Shown: piece by piece, positions 1 through 7,882 of the stretch
Layout: each line of letters begins with the position of its first letter
Position numbering within the stretch: position 1 is the first letter of the stretch
Assembly (NCBI GenBank): GCA_019114885.1
Contig: DXEQ01000190.1
Location: 1-13,788, forward strand
Length of the DNA stretch: 13,788 bases
Direction: 5' to 3'
Source: Candidatus Anaerobutyricum stercoripullorum
GTDB taxonomy: Bacteria; Bacillota; Clostridia; Lachnospirales; Lachnospiraceae
The notes under the pieces: model-generated
Told to the model about the DNA's origin: nothing
Databases searched by the model: none
What the model saw: only the letters and a program-made list of their open reading frames with translations
Position numbers and translations under genes: made by a program

Positions 1-64
1 CCGCAAATAAGCCTGCGTTTTGGTATTATTTGGGGAATAAAGTTTCCGGGAATACTGTAAAAAG

Positions 65-81
65 GCAGTCGGAAAGACTGC
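65..81 (+). other. Stem-loop upstream of plsX
   Basis: GCAGTC (65-70) and GACTGC (76-81) form a perfect 6-bp stem around a GGAAA loop. No T-run follows, so it is not an intrinsic terminator. It ends 46 bases before the chosen plsX start. It may be an mRNA-stabilising or processing hairpin between plsX and the gene beyond the window edge (rpmF is the usual neighbour, but nothing of it can be identified here). The role is inference. Confidence 0.4.
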
Positions 82-127
82 GGATGTGACAGATATAATA
101 TATAGAAGATATGAGAAAGGAGATCTT

Positions 128-1159
128 ATGGATTACAGTACAGTGATTGCCCTGGATGCCATGGGCGGAGATAATGCGCCTGGTGAGATCGTAAAAGGCG
201 CAGTGGATGCGGTCAATGAACGAAATGATATCAGAATTCAGTTATACGGCGATAAAGACAGCGTGGAGGCAGAACTGCAGAAGTATACGTACCATGCGGA
301 GCAGATTGCCGTCATCCATACCACGGAGGAGATCAGCTGCGACGAGTCACCGGCGGCAGCCATCAAGAAGAAAAAGGATTCTTCTCTGGTCCGTGCCCTG
401 CGGGCGGTAAAAGACGGAGAGTGTGACGCTGTCATCTCAGCGGGAAGTTCAGGAGCCGTTCTGGTGGGCGGACAGGTGATCGTCGGAAAGTGCAAAGGCG
501 TGAAGCGCGCGCCGCTGGCGCCGGTGATGCCGACAGAAAAAGGAATCTCCCTGCTCATCGACTGCGGCGCCAATGTGGACGCCCGGCCAGAACATCTCGT
601 GCAGTTTGCACAGATGGGTTCCATCTATATGGAACACGTGATGGGAATTCCGAATCCGAAGGTAGCCATCGTAAATATCGGCGCCGAGGAAGCCAAGGGC
701 AACGCGCTTGTCAAGGAGACCTATCCGCTCTTAAAAGAATGTAAGGGCATCAATTTTGTGGGAAGTATTGAGGCGAGAGATATCCCGAAGGGAGATGTGG
801 ATGTGATCGTCACAGAAGCCTTTGTGGGAAATGTAATCCTGAAGCTGGAAGAGGGACTGGCCAAGACCATGATGACCATTGTGAAAAGGGGTATGATGTC
901 CTCTCTGATGGGCAAGATTGGCGGATTGCTGGCCAAACCGTCCCTGAAAAGAACATTGAAGACTTTTGACGCCTCCGAACACGGCGGAGCGCCTCTGCTG
1001 GGATTAAAGGGTCTGGTAGTCAAGATCCACGGAAGTTCCACGGCGAAGGAGACGAGAAACGCGATCATGCAGTGCGTTTCCTTTAAGGAGGCCCGGATCA
1101 ATGAGCGGATCATGGAATATCTCGCGCCGGCGCAGGATGCCGGACAGATCGCCGAGTAG
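128..1159 (+). CDS. plsX: Phosphate acyltransferase PlsX
   Basis: PlsX converts acyl-ACP and phosphate to acyl-phosphate, the acyl donor for PlsY in phosphatidic acid synthesis; it works at the inner face of the membrane. The 343-residue product has the family N-terminal motif ALDAMGGDNAP (residues 8-18), then SAGSSGAVLVGG and LIDCGANVDARPEHLVQFA in the centre, and TEAFVGNVILKLEEG and the HGGAPLLGLKG stretch toward the C-terminus. The length is normal for the family. An in-frame GTG at 86 would add 14 residues, but ATG 128 is chosen because AGAAAGGAG (114-122) sits at good distance and the conserved sequence begins directly after it. The rnc start lies 11 bases past the stop, so the two are probably co-transcribed. 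The acpP gene often found at this junction is missing. The identification is secure. Confidence 0.96.
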   Translation: MDYSTVIALDAMGGDNAPGEIVKGAVDAVNERNDIRIQLYGDKDSVEAELQKYTYHAEQIAVIHTTEEISCDESPAAAIKKKKDSSLVRALRAVKDGECDAVISAGSSGAVLVGGQVIVGKCKGVKRAPLAPVMPTEKGISLLIDCGANVDARPEHLVQFAQMGSIYMEHVMGIPNPKVAIVNIGAEEAKGNALVKETYPLLKECKGINFVGSIEARDIPKGDVDVIVTEAFVGNVILKLEEGLAKTMMTIVKRGMMSSLMGKIGGLLAKPSLKRTLKTFDASEHGGAPLLGLKGLVVKIHGSSTAKETRNAIMQCVSFKEARINERIMEYLAPAQDAGQIAE

Positions 1160-1170
1160 GGAGGCGCGGG

Positions 1171-1869
1171 ATGAGACCAATAAAATTAGCGGAGCTGGAA
1201 CAGCGTATCGGCTATACATTTGCAGATAAGAACAAGCTGCTGCTGGCTGTGACGCACAGCTCCTATGCCAACGAGCATAAGGGAAGAAAAAAAGAGAACA
1301 ACGAGCGGCTGGAATTTTTGGGAGACGCAGTGCTGGAGGTGACGGTCTCCGATTATCTGTTCCGTCAGTATCCGTCCTACGCGGAGGGGAAGCTCACGAA
1401 GCTGCGGTCCAGTCTGGTCTGCGAATATACTCTGGCCATCTGCGCCCGGGACGTCGCTCTGGGTAATTATCTTCTGCTGAGCAAGGGGGAGGATATGACC
1501 GGAGGAAGAGAGAGAGATTCCATCCTCTCCGACGCATTTGAGGCGCTCATCGGAGCCATCTATCTGGATGGCGGCATCGGGGAAGCGGGGAATTTTATCC
1601 GGGAACATCTTTTAAAGGATGTGGAGGACAAATCTCTGTTCTATGACGCCAAGACGATCCTGCAGGAGATGGTGCAGTCGGAGGGCGGCGGTCAGCTGCG
1701 TTATCAGCTGGTGCGTGAGACCGGTCCGGATCACAATAAGGAGTTTACGGTGGAGACGCACATCGGAGACAGGACGTATGCTGTCGGTGTGGGCAAGACG
1801 AAAAAGGGTGCGGAGCAGGTGGCTGCGTATCAGACCATCCTTTTGCTGAAAAAACAGCAGCAATCTTAA
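1171..1869 (+). CDS. rnc: Ribonuclease III
   Basis: RNase III is the double-strand-specific endoribonuclease that processes rRNA precursors and structured mRNAs. The 232-residue product has the nuclease signature NERLEFLGDAVLE (44-56) and a second acidic cluster, SDAFEALIGAIYLDGG. The four metal-binding acids are E48, D52, D121 and E124, with the canonical spacing. A C-terminal double-stranded RNA-binding domain runs from about residue 160 (DAKTILQEMVQ) to the end and contains the GKTKKGAEQVAA helix. The start is set by GGGAGGCG at 1159-1166. smc begins 26 bases after the stop, and rnc-smc-ftsY is a widely conserved Firmicute order. The protein looks complete and active. Confidence 0.97.
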   Translation: MRPIKLAELEQRIGYTFADKNKLLLAVTHSSYANEHKGRKKENNERLEFLGDAVLEVTVSDYLFRQYPSYAEGKLTKLRSSLVCEYTLAICARDVALGNYLLLSKGEDMTGGRERDSILSDAFEALIGAIYLDGGIGEAGNFIREHLLKDVEDKSLFYDAKTILQEMVQSEGGGQLRYQLVRETGPDHNKEFTVETHIGDRTYAVGVGKTKKGAEQVAAYQTILLLKKQQQS

Positions 1870-1895
1870 GATCACGGCAGCAGGCAGGTGCATAA

Positions 1896-4800
1896 ATGTA
1901 TTTAAAAAGTATAGAGATTAACGGCTTTAAATCTTTTGCCAACAAGATTGTGTTTGAGTTTCCTCACGGGATCACCGGCATCGTTGGCCCGAACGGCAGC
2001 GGAAAGAGTAATATCGGCGACGCCGTGCGCTGGGTGCTGGGCGAACAGAGCGCCAAACAGCTGCGGGGCTCCAGGATGGAGGACGTCATCTTCTCCGGCA
2101 CGGAGAGCCGCAGACCGCTGGGCTTTGCCTATGTGGCCATCGTGTTCGACAATGCGGACAGGAAGATCGCCCTGGATTACGATGAGGTGAAGGTGGCACG
2201 GCGGGTCTACCGTTCCGGCGAGAGTGAATACCTCATAAACGGAGCTGCCTGTCGGCGGCGGGATATCGTGGAGATCTTTTACGATACGGGTATCGGAAAG
2301 GAAGGATATTCCATCATCGGACAGGGTCAGGTGGAAAAGATTTTAAGCGGAAAGATTGAGGACAGCCGGGAGCTTTTTGATGAAGCTGCCGGTATTGCCA
2401 AGTATAAGAAGAACCGTTCGGTGACGGAGAAGTCTCTGGAACAGGAACGGCAGAATCTGGAGAGGGTGACGGACGTCCTCCGTGAGCTGGAGGAGCGGGT
2501 CGGACCACTTTCCGAACAGAGCAGGACGGCGAAAGAATATCTGAAATTGCGGGACCGGGAGAAGGATCTGGACATCCATCTCTTTCTCTACGATCATGAC
2601 CATATGCAGGAAGAGCTTAAGGAACTGGCGCGTCAGCAGGAGATCGTGGAGAAGGATCTGAACACCACCAGACAGACCCACGACAGGATCAGGGAGAAGA
2701 ACCAGTCCCTCCAGAGTACGTCGGAAATGCTTTTGGCACAGATTGAGAAAGCGGAGGGGGAAAGAGATGCCCTTTCTGCCAAAAAAGAAGAGCTGGACAG
2801 CAGGAACCTTCTGCTTCATCACCAGACAGAATCCAACGCACGGATGATCGCCCATTATGAAGAGATCATCGAACAGAGTCTGAAAGAAAAAGAAGCAAAG
2901 AGAAAGCAGATGGAGGAACAGCGGGAGAAGCTGTCTCTGGAAAAAGAGAAGATTCTCGAGCTGGAGCAGTCAAAGAAATGTCTGGAAGAGGAAAAAAGAC
3001 AGCAGACGGAAAAGAAGCAGCGGATCAGTGAACAGCTGTCAATGCAGAAGGACGCGATTTTTTCCATGATGGATGATCAGCTGGACACCAAGGAGAAGTT
3101 GAGCCGTTACGATACCATGGAAGAACAGCTCCTCATCCGTAACGCGGAATACAACAGTCGTCTGATCACTCTGCAGTCAGACCTGAAAGACTATAACGGA
3201 AAGAGTGAGAAGCTGGAGGAGGCGCTGCAGGCGACCCAGCAGAAGTATGATGACGCTCTTGCCGATCTGGAAAAGGAGCAGCAGGAAGAGGACAGGACGT
3301 CCGGTGAGAGGAACAGACTTTCCGCGGCGCTGGGACAGGAGAACCAGAACTTTCTGCGCGCCCGGTCCCGCTATGAGACGCTGGCCGGTATTACAGAACG
3401 CTACGAGGGATATAATCAGTCCATCAAGCATATCATGGAGCAGAAAAAAAATAATCCGGGCATCATCGGCGTGGTGGCGGATATCATGGAGCTTGACAAA
3501 AAGTATGAGACGGCCATTGAGATCGCTCTCGGCGGCGCATTGCAGAACGTGGTGACGGAGGACGATCAGGTGGCAAAGAAGATGATCGCTTTCTTAAAAC
3601 AGAACCGGTTCGGGCGGGCCACCTTCCTTCCGCTTACCAACATCCGAAAGCGCAGCGGCGGCGTACATCCGTCCGTGCTGGAGGAAGAAGGCGTGGTCGG
3701 TCTGGCCAGCGATCTGGTCAGCGTGGAGGCCCGGTTTGAGCCTCTGGTACAGCATCTTTTAGGCCGGACTGTGGTGGTAGATACCATAGAAAATGCGCTG
3801 CGTCTTTCCAGAAGGAATAATTACAGTCTCCGGGTGGTGACCATCGGCGGAGAACTGCTCAATCCCGGCGGTTCCATCACCGGCGGCGCATACCGCCATT
3901 CCGGCAATCTGCTGGGAAGAAAGAGAGAGATGGAAGAAAGCCGGGAGAAAATGGAGCAGGCCCGCGCAGCCTGTGCCAATCTCCAAAACAGTCTGCGCAG
4001 TCTGGAGGAAGAGCAGGAAAAGCGGCAGGGGCGACTGCAGGAAAAACAGGAGATTGTCAACGCGCTCAAGCTGTCTCTTCACGATCTGGGTCATCAGATT
4101 CCGGATCTTCTGGACAAGGAAAAGAATCTGAAAGAAACGATCGAGACCCTGAAAGAAGAGCATGCCTCACTGAAAAAACAGCTTATGGAGATTCGTGGAC
4201 AGAAGGAAGAACTGGCGCAGAGCCAGTTGAGCCATGAAAAGATCCATGAGCAGAATAACGACGCCATGGACAGACTGGAAAAGGAACTGGCCGCGCTGGA
4301 GGAGAGCATCCGCGATGTGGAGGCCAGGGAGAATCAGGTGATTCTTCACATTTCCCAGTCCGGACAGCAGGCAAAGTTCCATGAGGCCGGCTGCAGCCGT
4401 CTGGAAGGAGAGATGGCGGACTGTGACAGTGCCGCCGCGGCGAACCGGACGCAGAAGGAGGAACTGCAGCGGCAAAATGAGGAAGCAGAGAAAGAACAGC
4501 AGAAGATCGCCGGGGAGACAGAAGACCTGGCAGGGCGGCTGCGGGAGATGACGGACAGCCTGGCCGGGTTAAAAGAGGAGCAGAAAGCAGTTTCCGGAAA
4601 GCATGCCGTTATTTTCCGTGAGCTGGAGGAGCAGAACGAGAGGATGCTCATTCTGGAGAAGGAAAATGCCCGCCTTTCCTCCCGCAAAGAGAAGGTTGAA
4701 AGTGATCTGGAATCCCGTGTGGACTATATGTGGGATAATTATGAACTTACTTACAATTACGCTCTGGAATTAAAGCATTATGATGTGGACGAGTCCGGCG

Positions 4801-5462
4801 CGGCGCAGTACCGGCGGGAGAAAAAAGAGGTGGCGCAGCAGATCAAAAAGCTTGGAAGCGTCAACGTGGGAGCCATTGAAGAATATAAGACGGTGGGAGA
4901 GCGATACGAATTCCTGCGGGGACAGTATGACGATATCAAGGAGGCGGAAGAAAAGCTCCTTACGATGATCGACGAACTCAATACTGCCATGCGGGAGCAG
5001 TTCACTGAGAAGTTTGCCGAGATCCGGCAGATGTTTACCACAGTCTTTCAGGATCTGTTCGAGGGAGGTACCGCCGACCTGGAACTGATGGACGATGACA
5101 ATATGCTGGAATGTGGCATCCGCATTGTGGCGCAGCCGCCGGGAAAGAAACTGCAGAATATCATGCTGTTATCCGGCGGGGAGCGGGCGCTCACAGCCAT
5201 CGCGCTGCTGTTTGCCATCCAGAAGCTGAAACCGTCGCCGTTCTGTCTCCTTGATGAGATTGAGGCGGCGCTGGATGACGCCAACATCGTGCGTTTCTCC
5301 AAATATCTGCGGCGGCTCTCTGCGGACACGCAGTTTATCGTGATCACACACCGGAGAGGTACCATGGCCGCGGCGGAAGCGCTCTACGGCATCACCATGC
5401 AGGAAAAGGGCGTGTCCACGCTGATTTCCGTGGATCTCATTGACAAGCAGCTGGATGCCTGA
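1896..5462 (+). CDS. smc: Chromosome segregation/condensation ATPase SMC
   Basis: SMC dimerises and, with ScpA and ScpB, forms the bacterial condensin that organises and helps segregate the chromosome. At 1188 residues it is close to the Bacillus subtilis length. The N-terminal head has KSFANK and Walker A GPNGSGKS (31-38). A long heptad-like coiled coil rich in E, K, Q and R follows. The hinge lies around residues 520-665, from NPGIIGVVADIM to LLNPGGSITGGAYR. A second coiled coil returns to the C-terminal head, with signature LLSGGERALTAIALLFAI (S1093) and Walker B FCLLDEIEAALDDAN (D1120, E1121). The ribosome binding site (AGGCAGGTG, 1882-1890) is modest. The TGA stop overlaps an ATG by one base (TGATG), but ftsY probably starts further down. 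Confidence 0.97.
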   Translation: MYLKSIEINGFKSFANKIVFEFPHGITGIVGPNGSGKSNIGDAVRWVLGEQSAKQLRGSRMEDVIFSGTESRRPLGFAYVAIVFDNADRKIALDYDEVKVARRVYRSGESEYLINGAACRRRDIVEIFYDTGIGKEGYSIIGQGQVEKILSGKIEDSRELFDEAAGIAKYKKNRSVTEKSLEQERQNLERVTDVLRELEERVGPLSEQSRTAKEYLKLRDREKDLDIHLFLYDHDHMQEELKELARQQEIVEKDLNTTRQTHDRIREKNQSLQSTSEMLLAQIEKAEGERDALSAKKEELDSRNLLLHHQTESNARMIAHYEEIIEQSLKEKEAKRKQMEEQREKLSLEKEKILELEQSKKCLEEEKRQQTEKKQRISEQLSMQKDAIFSMMDDQLDTKEKLSRYDTMEEQLLIRNAEYNSRLITLQSDLKDYNGKSEKLEEALQATQQKYDDALADLEKEQQEEDRTSGERNRLSAALGQENQNFLRARSRYETLAGITERYEGYNQSIKHIMEQKKNNPGIIGVVADIMELDKKYETAIEIALGGALQNVVTEDDQVAKKMIAFLKQNRFGRATFLPLTNIRKRSGGVHPSVLEEEGVVGLASDLVSVEARFEPLVQHLLGRTVVVDTIENALRLSRRNNYSLRVVTIGGELLNPGGSITGGAYRHSGNLLGRKREMEESREKMEQARAACANLQNSLRSLEEEQEKRQGRLQEKQEIVNALKLSLHDLGHQIPDLLDKEKNLKETIETLKEEHASLKKQLMEIRGQKEELAQSQLSHEKIHEQNNDAMDRLEKELAALEESIRDVEARENQVILHISQSGQQAKFHEAGCSRLEGEMADCDSAAAANRTQKEELQRQNEEAEKEQQKIAGETEDLAGRLREMTDSLAGLKEEQKAVSGKHAVIFRELEEQNERMLILEKENARLSSRKEKVESDLESRVDYMWDNYELTYNYALELKHYDVDESGAAQYRREKKEVAQQIKKLGSVNVGAIEEYKTVGERYEFLRGQYDDIKEAEEKLLTMIDELNTAMREQFTEKFAEIRQMFTTVFQDLFEGGTADLELMDDDNMLECGIRIVAQPPGKKLQNIMLLSGGERALTAIALLFAIQKLKPSPFCLLDEIEAALDDANIVRFSKYLRRLSADTQFIVITHRRGTMAAAEALYGITMQEKGVSTLISVDLIDKQLDA

Positions 5463-5500
5463 TGCCGGTCCGGCACAGGAATAAAGAAAGGAACAGATAC

Positions 5501-6430
5501 ATGGGAGAGAAAAAAGGATTTTTCAGCCGTCTGGTCAGCGGCCTGACCAAGACGAGACAGAATATCGCTTCCGGACTGGATGCGATATTCAGCGGTTTTT
5601 CAAAAATAGATGATGATTTTTATGAAGAGTTGGAGGAGATTCTCATCATGGGAGATCTGGGCGTGGACACGACCATGAACATCATCGAGAATCTGCAGGA
5701 GAGAGTAAAAGAAGAAAAGATCAAAGAGCCGGTGGAGTGTCGTCAGCTTCTTATTGATATTATCAAAGAGCAGATGGCGGTGGATGAGACCGCTTATGAA
5801 TACGAGAACCGCACTTCCGTTGTGCTGGTCATCGGCGTAAACGGCGTCGGCAAGACCACCACCATCGGTAAGCTTGCCGCCCAGTTAAAGGCGCAGAATA
5901 AGAAGGTCATCATGGCGGCGGCCGATACGTTCCGGGCAGCGGCCATCGAGCAGCTGACCGAATGGTCGCACCGGGCCGGCGTGGATATCATCGCCCAGCA
6001 GGAGGGTTCTGACCCGGCGGCGGTGGTCTATGACGCCTGTCAGGCAGCCAAATCCCGCCACGCGGACGTGCTGCTCTGCGATACGGCAGGAAGACTCCAC
6101 AATAAAAAGAATCTCATGAACGAGCTGTCCAAGATCCGCCGGGTCATCGAGCGGGAATTCCCGGAAGCTTATCTGGAGACGCTTATCGTGCTGGACGGTA
6201 CAACCGGACAGAACGCTCTTGTGCAGGCAAGACAGTTTAAGGAAGTGACCGATATCTCCGGCATCGTCCTGACCAAGCTGGACGGAACCGCCAAAGGCGG
6301 CATCGCCATCGCCATCCAGGCGGAGATGGGAATTCCGGTGAAATACATCGGCATTGGCGAACATATCGAAGACTTACAGAAGTTTGACTCCGATTCATTT
6401 GTAGACGCATTATTTGAAAAGACTGAGTAG
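5501..6430 (+). CDS. ftsY: Signal recognition particle receptor FtsY
   Basis: FtsY is the membrane-associated GTPase receptor that takes ribosome-nascent chain complexes from SRP (Ffh) and delivers them to the Sec translocon. The 309-residue protein has a short N-terminal helical region, the N domain, and a G domain with G1 GVNGVGKTTT (K118), the DTFRAAA motif, G3 DTAGR (D194), TKLD (258-261) and GTAKGG. It lacks the long acidic A domain of enterobacterial FtsY, as is normal in Firmicutes. An ATG at 5462 overlapping the smc stop would add 13 residues with no clear ribosome binding site. ATG 5501 is preferred because AAAGGA (5487-5492) lies 8 bases upstream and the conserved basic start MGEKKGFFSRL follows. 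The usual downstream neighbours ylxM and ffh are not here. Confidence 0.96.
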   Translation: MGEKKGFFSRLVSGLTKTRQNIASGLDAIFSGFSKIDDDFYEELEEILIMGDLGVDTTMNIIENLQERVKEEKIKEPVECRQLLIDIIKEQMAVDETAYEYENRTSVVLVIGVNGVGKTTTIGKLAAQLKAQNKKVIMAAADTFRAAAIEQLTEWSHRAGVDIIAQQEGSDPAAVVYDACQAAKSRHADVLLCDTAGRLHNKKNLMNELSKIRRVIEREFPEAYLETLIVLDGTTGQNALVQARQFKEVTDISGIVLTKLDGTAKGGIAIAIQAEMGIPVKYIGIGEHIEDLQKFDSDSFVDALFEKTE

Positions 6431-6475
6431 CTGTTTTGCACAGCGGAACGGCTGCGGGACCGAGGAGGAAGAAAA

Positions 6476-7699
6476 ATGAATCAGTTGACCCTAGATAAAT
6501 TTGAAGAAGCCTATGAACGGGTGCAGGAAGTGATCCTGCCGACCAATTTAATTCAGAGCGACTTCTTCTCACAGACAACAGGCAATAAAGTATATTTAAA
6601 ACCGGAAAACCTTCAGCTCACCGGCGCGTACAAAATCCGCGGCGCTTATTATAAGATCAGCACTCTGAGCGAGGAAGAAAAGCAGAGAGGTCTTATTACC
6701 GCATCTGCAGGAAACCACGCCCAGGGTGTGGCCTACGCCGCCCGCAAGTTCGGAGTTCCGGCGACCATTGTGATGCCGGTTTCCACCCCGCTTCTGAAGG
6801 TGAACCGCACCAAGAGTCTTGGCGCGGAAGTGATTCTTCACGGCAATGTCTATGACGAGGCCTGTGATAAGGCGCTGGAGCTGGCGGAAGAGCACGGCTA
6901 TACATTTGTACATCCTTTTGACGATCTGGACGTGGCAACCGGACAGGGCTCCATCGCCATGGAGATTGTAAAAGAACTGCCGACAGTGGACACCATCCTT
7001 GTCCCGGTGGGCGGCGGCGGACTTGCCACCGGCGTTTCCACCCTGGCCAAAATGCTTAATCCGAAAATTCACGTTATCGGCGTGGAGCCGGCGGGAGCAA
7101 ACTGTCTGCAGGCGTCTCTCCGGGCAGGAGCGGTGACGACCCTTGACAGGGTGGATACCATCGCCGACGGTACGGCTGTAAAGACGCCGGGCGAGAACAT
7201 TTTCCCGTATCTGCAGGAAAATCTTGACGACATTATCACCATCGAGGACGACGAGCTTATCGTCGCATTTCTTGATGTGCTGGAAAACCACAAGCTGCTG
7301 GTGGAGAACTCCGGTCTGCTCACCGTGGCGGCCTTAAAGCATCTGCCGGCAGAAAACAAAAAGGTCGTTTCTATCTTAAGCGGCGGCAACATGGACATCA
7401 TCACCCTGTCCTCCGTGGTACAGAACGGTCTCATCCAGCGGTCCAGAATCTTCACTGTCTCTGTACGGCTCCCGGATGTTCCTGGACAGCTTAACAAAGT
7501 CTCCGGAGTCATTGCCGACGCCAAAGGAAATGTCATCAAGCTGGAGCACAACCAGTTTATCAGCGTGAACCGGAACAGCTCCGTGGAGCTAATCATCACT
7601 ATGGAAGCCTTCGGCGAAGAACATAAAAAAAGCATTATTCAGGCGCTGCGGAACGCAGGCTTTGAACCGGAAGAGAGGAATCCGCGGGCGCTGTATTAG
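6476..7699 (+). CDS. ilvA: Threonine ammonia-lyase (threonine dehydratase), ACT-domain form
   Basis: This is a PLP enzyme that deaminates L-threonine to 2-oxobutanoate and ammonia, the first step of isoleucine synthesis or of threonine catabolism. The 407-residue product carries the PLP lysine K53 in GAYKIRGAYYKI, the substrate loop SAGNHAQG (77-84), and the phosphate-binding PVGGGGLATG around residue 178. A C-terminal ACT domain runs from about residue 325 (FTVSVRLPDVPGQLNKVSGVI). This is the medium-length form with one ACT domain: longer than catabolic TdcB (about 330 residues) and shorter than the two-ACT biosynthetic IlvA (about 500). The ACT domain suggests allosteric control, but the effector cannot be told from sequence. 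GAGGAGG (6462-6468) sets the start. The gene begins 45 bases after ftsY with no terminator between them. The symbol could equally be tdcB. Confidence 0.92.
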   Translation: MNQLTLDKFEEAYERVQEVILPTNLIQSDFFSQTTGNKVYLKPENLQLTGAYKIRGAYYKISTLSEEEKQRGLITASAGNHAQGVAYAARKFGVPATIVMPVSTPLLKVNRTKSLGAEVILHGNVYDEACDKALELAEEHGYTFVHPFDDLDVATGQGSIAMEIVKELPTVDTILVPVGGGGLATGVSTLAKMLNPKIHVIGVEPAGANCLQASLRAGAVTTLDRVDTIADGTAVKTPGENIFPYLQENLDDIITIEDDELIVAFLDVLENHKLLVENSGLLTVAALKHLPAENKKVVSILSGGNMDIITLSSVVQNGLIQRSRIFTVSVRLPDVPGQLNKVSGVIADAKGNVIKLEHNQFISVNRNSSVELIITMEAFGEEHKKSIIQALRNAGFEPEERNPRALY

Positions 7700-7733
7700 A
7701 AGCAGACGAAATATTTTTATTCAGTATATTCGC

Positions 7734-7763
7734 TTGCATCCTCTTCAAAGATATGATATAGTT
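7734..7763 (+). promoter_or_regulatory. Candidate promoter of the ABC-F leader transcript
   Basis: A -35-like TTGCAT (7734-7739) and a -10 TATAGT (7758-7763) are separated by 18 bases. TATAGT matches the sigma-A consensus at five of six positions; the -35 is weak. Transcription would begin near 7770, just before the leader elements. An overlapping alternative -10, TATGAT, lies at 7752-7757. No terminator is seen after ilvA, so read-through into the leader is also possible. Confidence 0.5.
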
Positions 7764-7785
7764 ATGACCGAATAAAAAAAGAAAG

Positions 7786-7803
7786 GCACATGTTTTCATG
7801 TGT
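7786..7803 (+). other. Hairpin over the start codon of upstream ORF 1
   Basis: CACATG (7787-7792) and CATGTG (7797-7802) pair perfectly around a TTTT loop; a G-U pair (7786, 7803) can extend the stem. The ATG of the 11-codon ORF lies in the 5' arm, so the fold would limit initiation there. It is far from the real terminator and has no T-run of its own. Confidence 0.5.
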
Positions 7804-7825
7804 AGGTGAGGAAATGTTCAGATAA
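7790..7825 (+). CDS. Upstream ORF 1: 11-residue leader peptide candidate
   Basis: ATG at 7790 opens a frame encoding MFSCVGEEMFR and ends at TAA 7823-7825. A purine-rich GAAAGG (7781-7786) precedes it, but only three bases separate it from the ATG, which is short. The ORF lies about 20 bases inside the predicted transcript, ahead of a terminator-controlled ABC-F gene, the usual place of a drug-sensing leader peptide. No stalling motif was recognised. The short length, tight spacing and hairpin over the start make this a plausible but unproven ORF. Confidence 0.45.
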   Translation: MFSCVGEEMFR

Positions 7826-7863
7826 TCTTATTTGGTAACAGACAGACGATAATGATCCCGTTT

Positions 7864-7876
7864 ACAGTGAGGGGAG
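7864..7876 (+). repeat. Upstream near-copy of the ABC-F ribosome-binding region
   Basis: ACAGTGAGG at 7864-7872 recurs exactly at 8017-8025, and the following bases are GGAG here versus AGGG there. This copy serves as the ribosome binding site of upstream ORF 2, and the other as that of the ABC-F gene. Both copies can pair with the single complement CTCACTGT at 8000-8007. This copy, extended to 7861-7871, pairs over 11 bases with 8000-8010. Confidence 0.6.
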
Positions 7877-7882
7877 TTGTTT

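Noticed and set aside
1..10. Possible end of an upstream gene (CGC AAA TAA), such as rpmF
   Set aside because: Two codons and a stop cannot identify a gene.
94..99. Perfect TATAAT upstream of plsX
   Set aside because: No -35-like hexamer lies at 16-18 bases (the region is the GCAGTC/GACTGC hairpin) and there is no TGn extension; the AT-rich run is more likely spacer.
5462..5500. ftsY starting at the ATG that overlaps the smc stop
   Set aside because: No ribosome binding site for that ATG; ATG 5501 has one and begins the conserved sequence.
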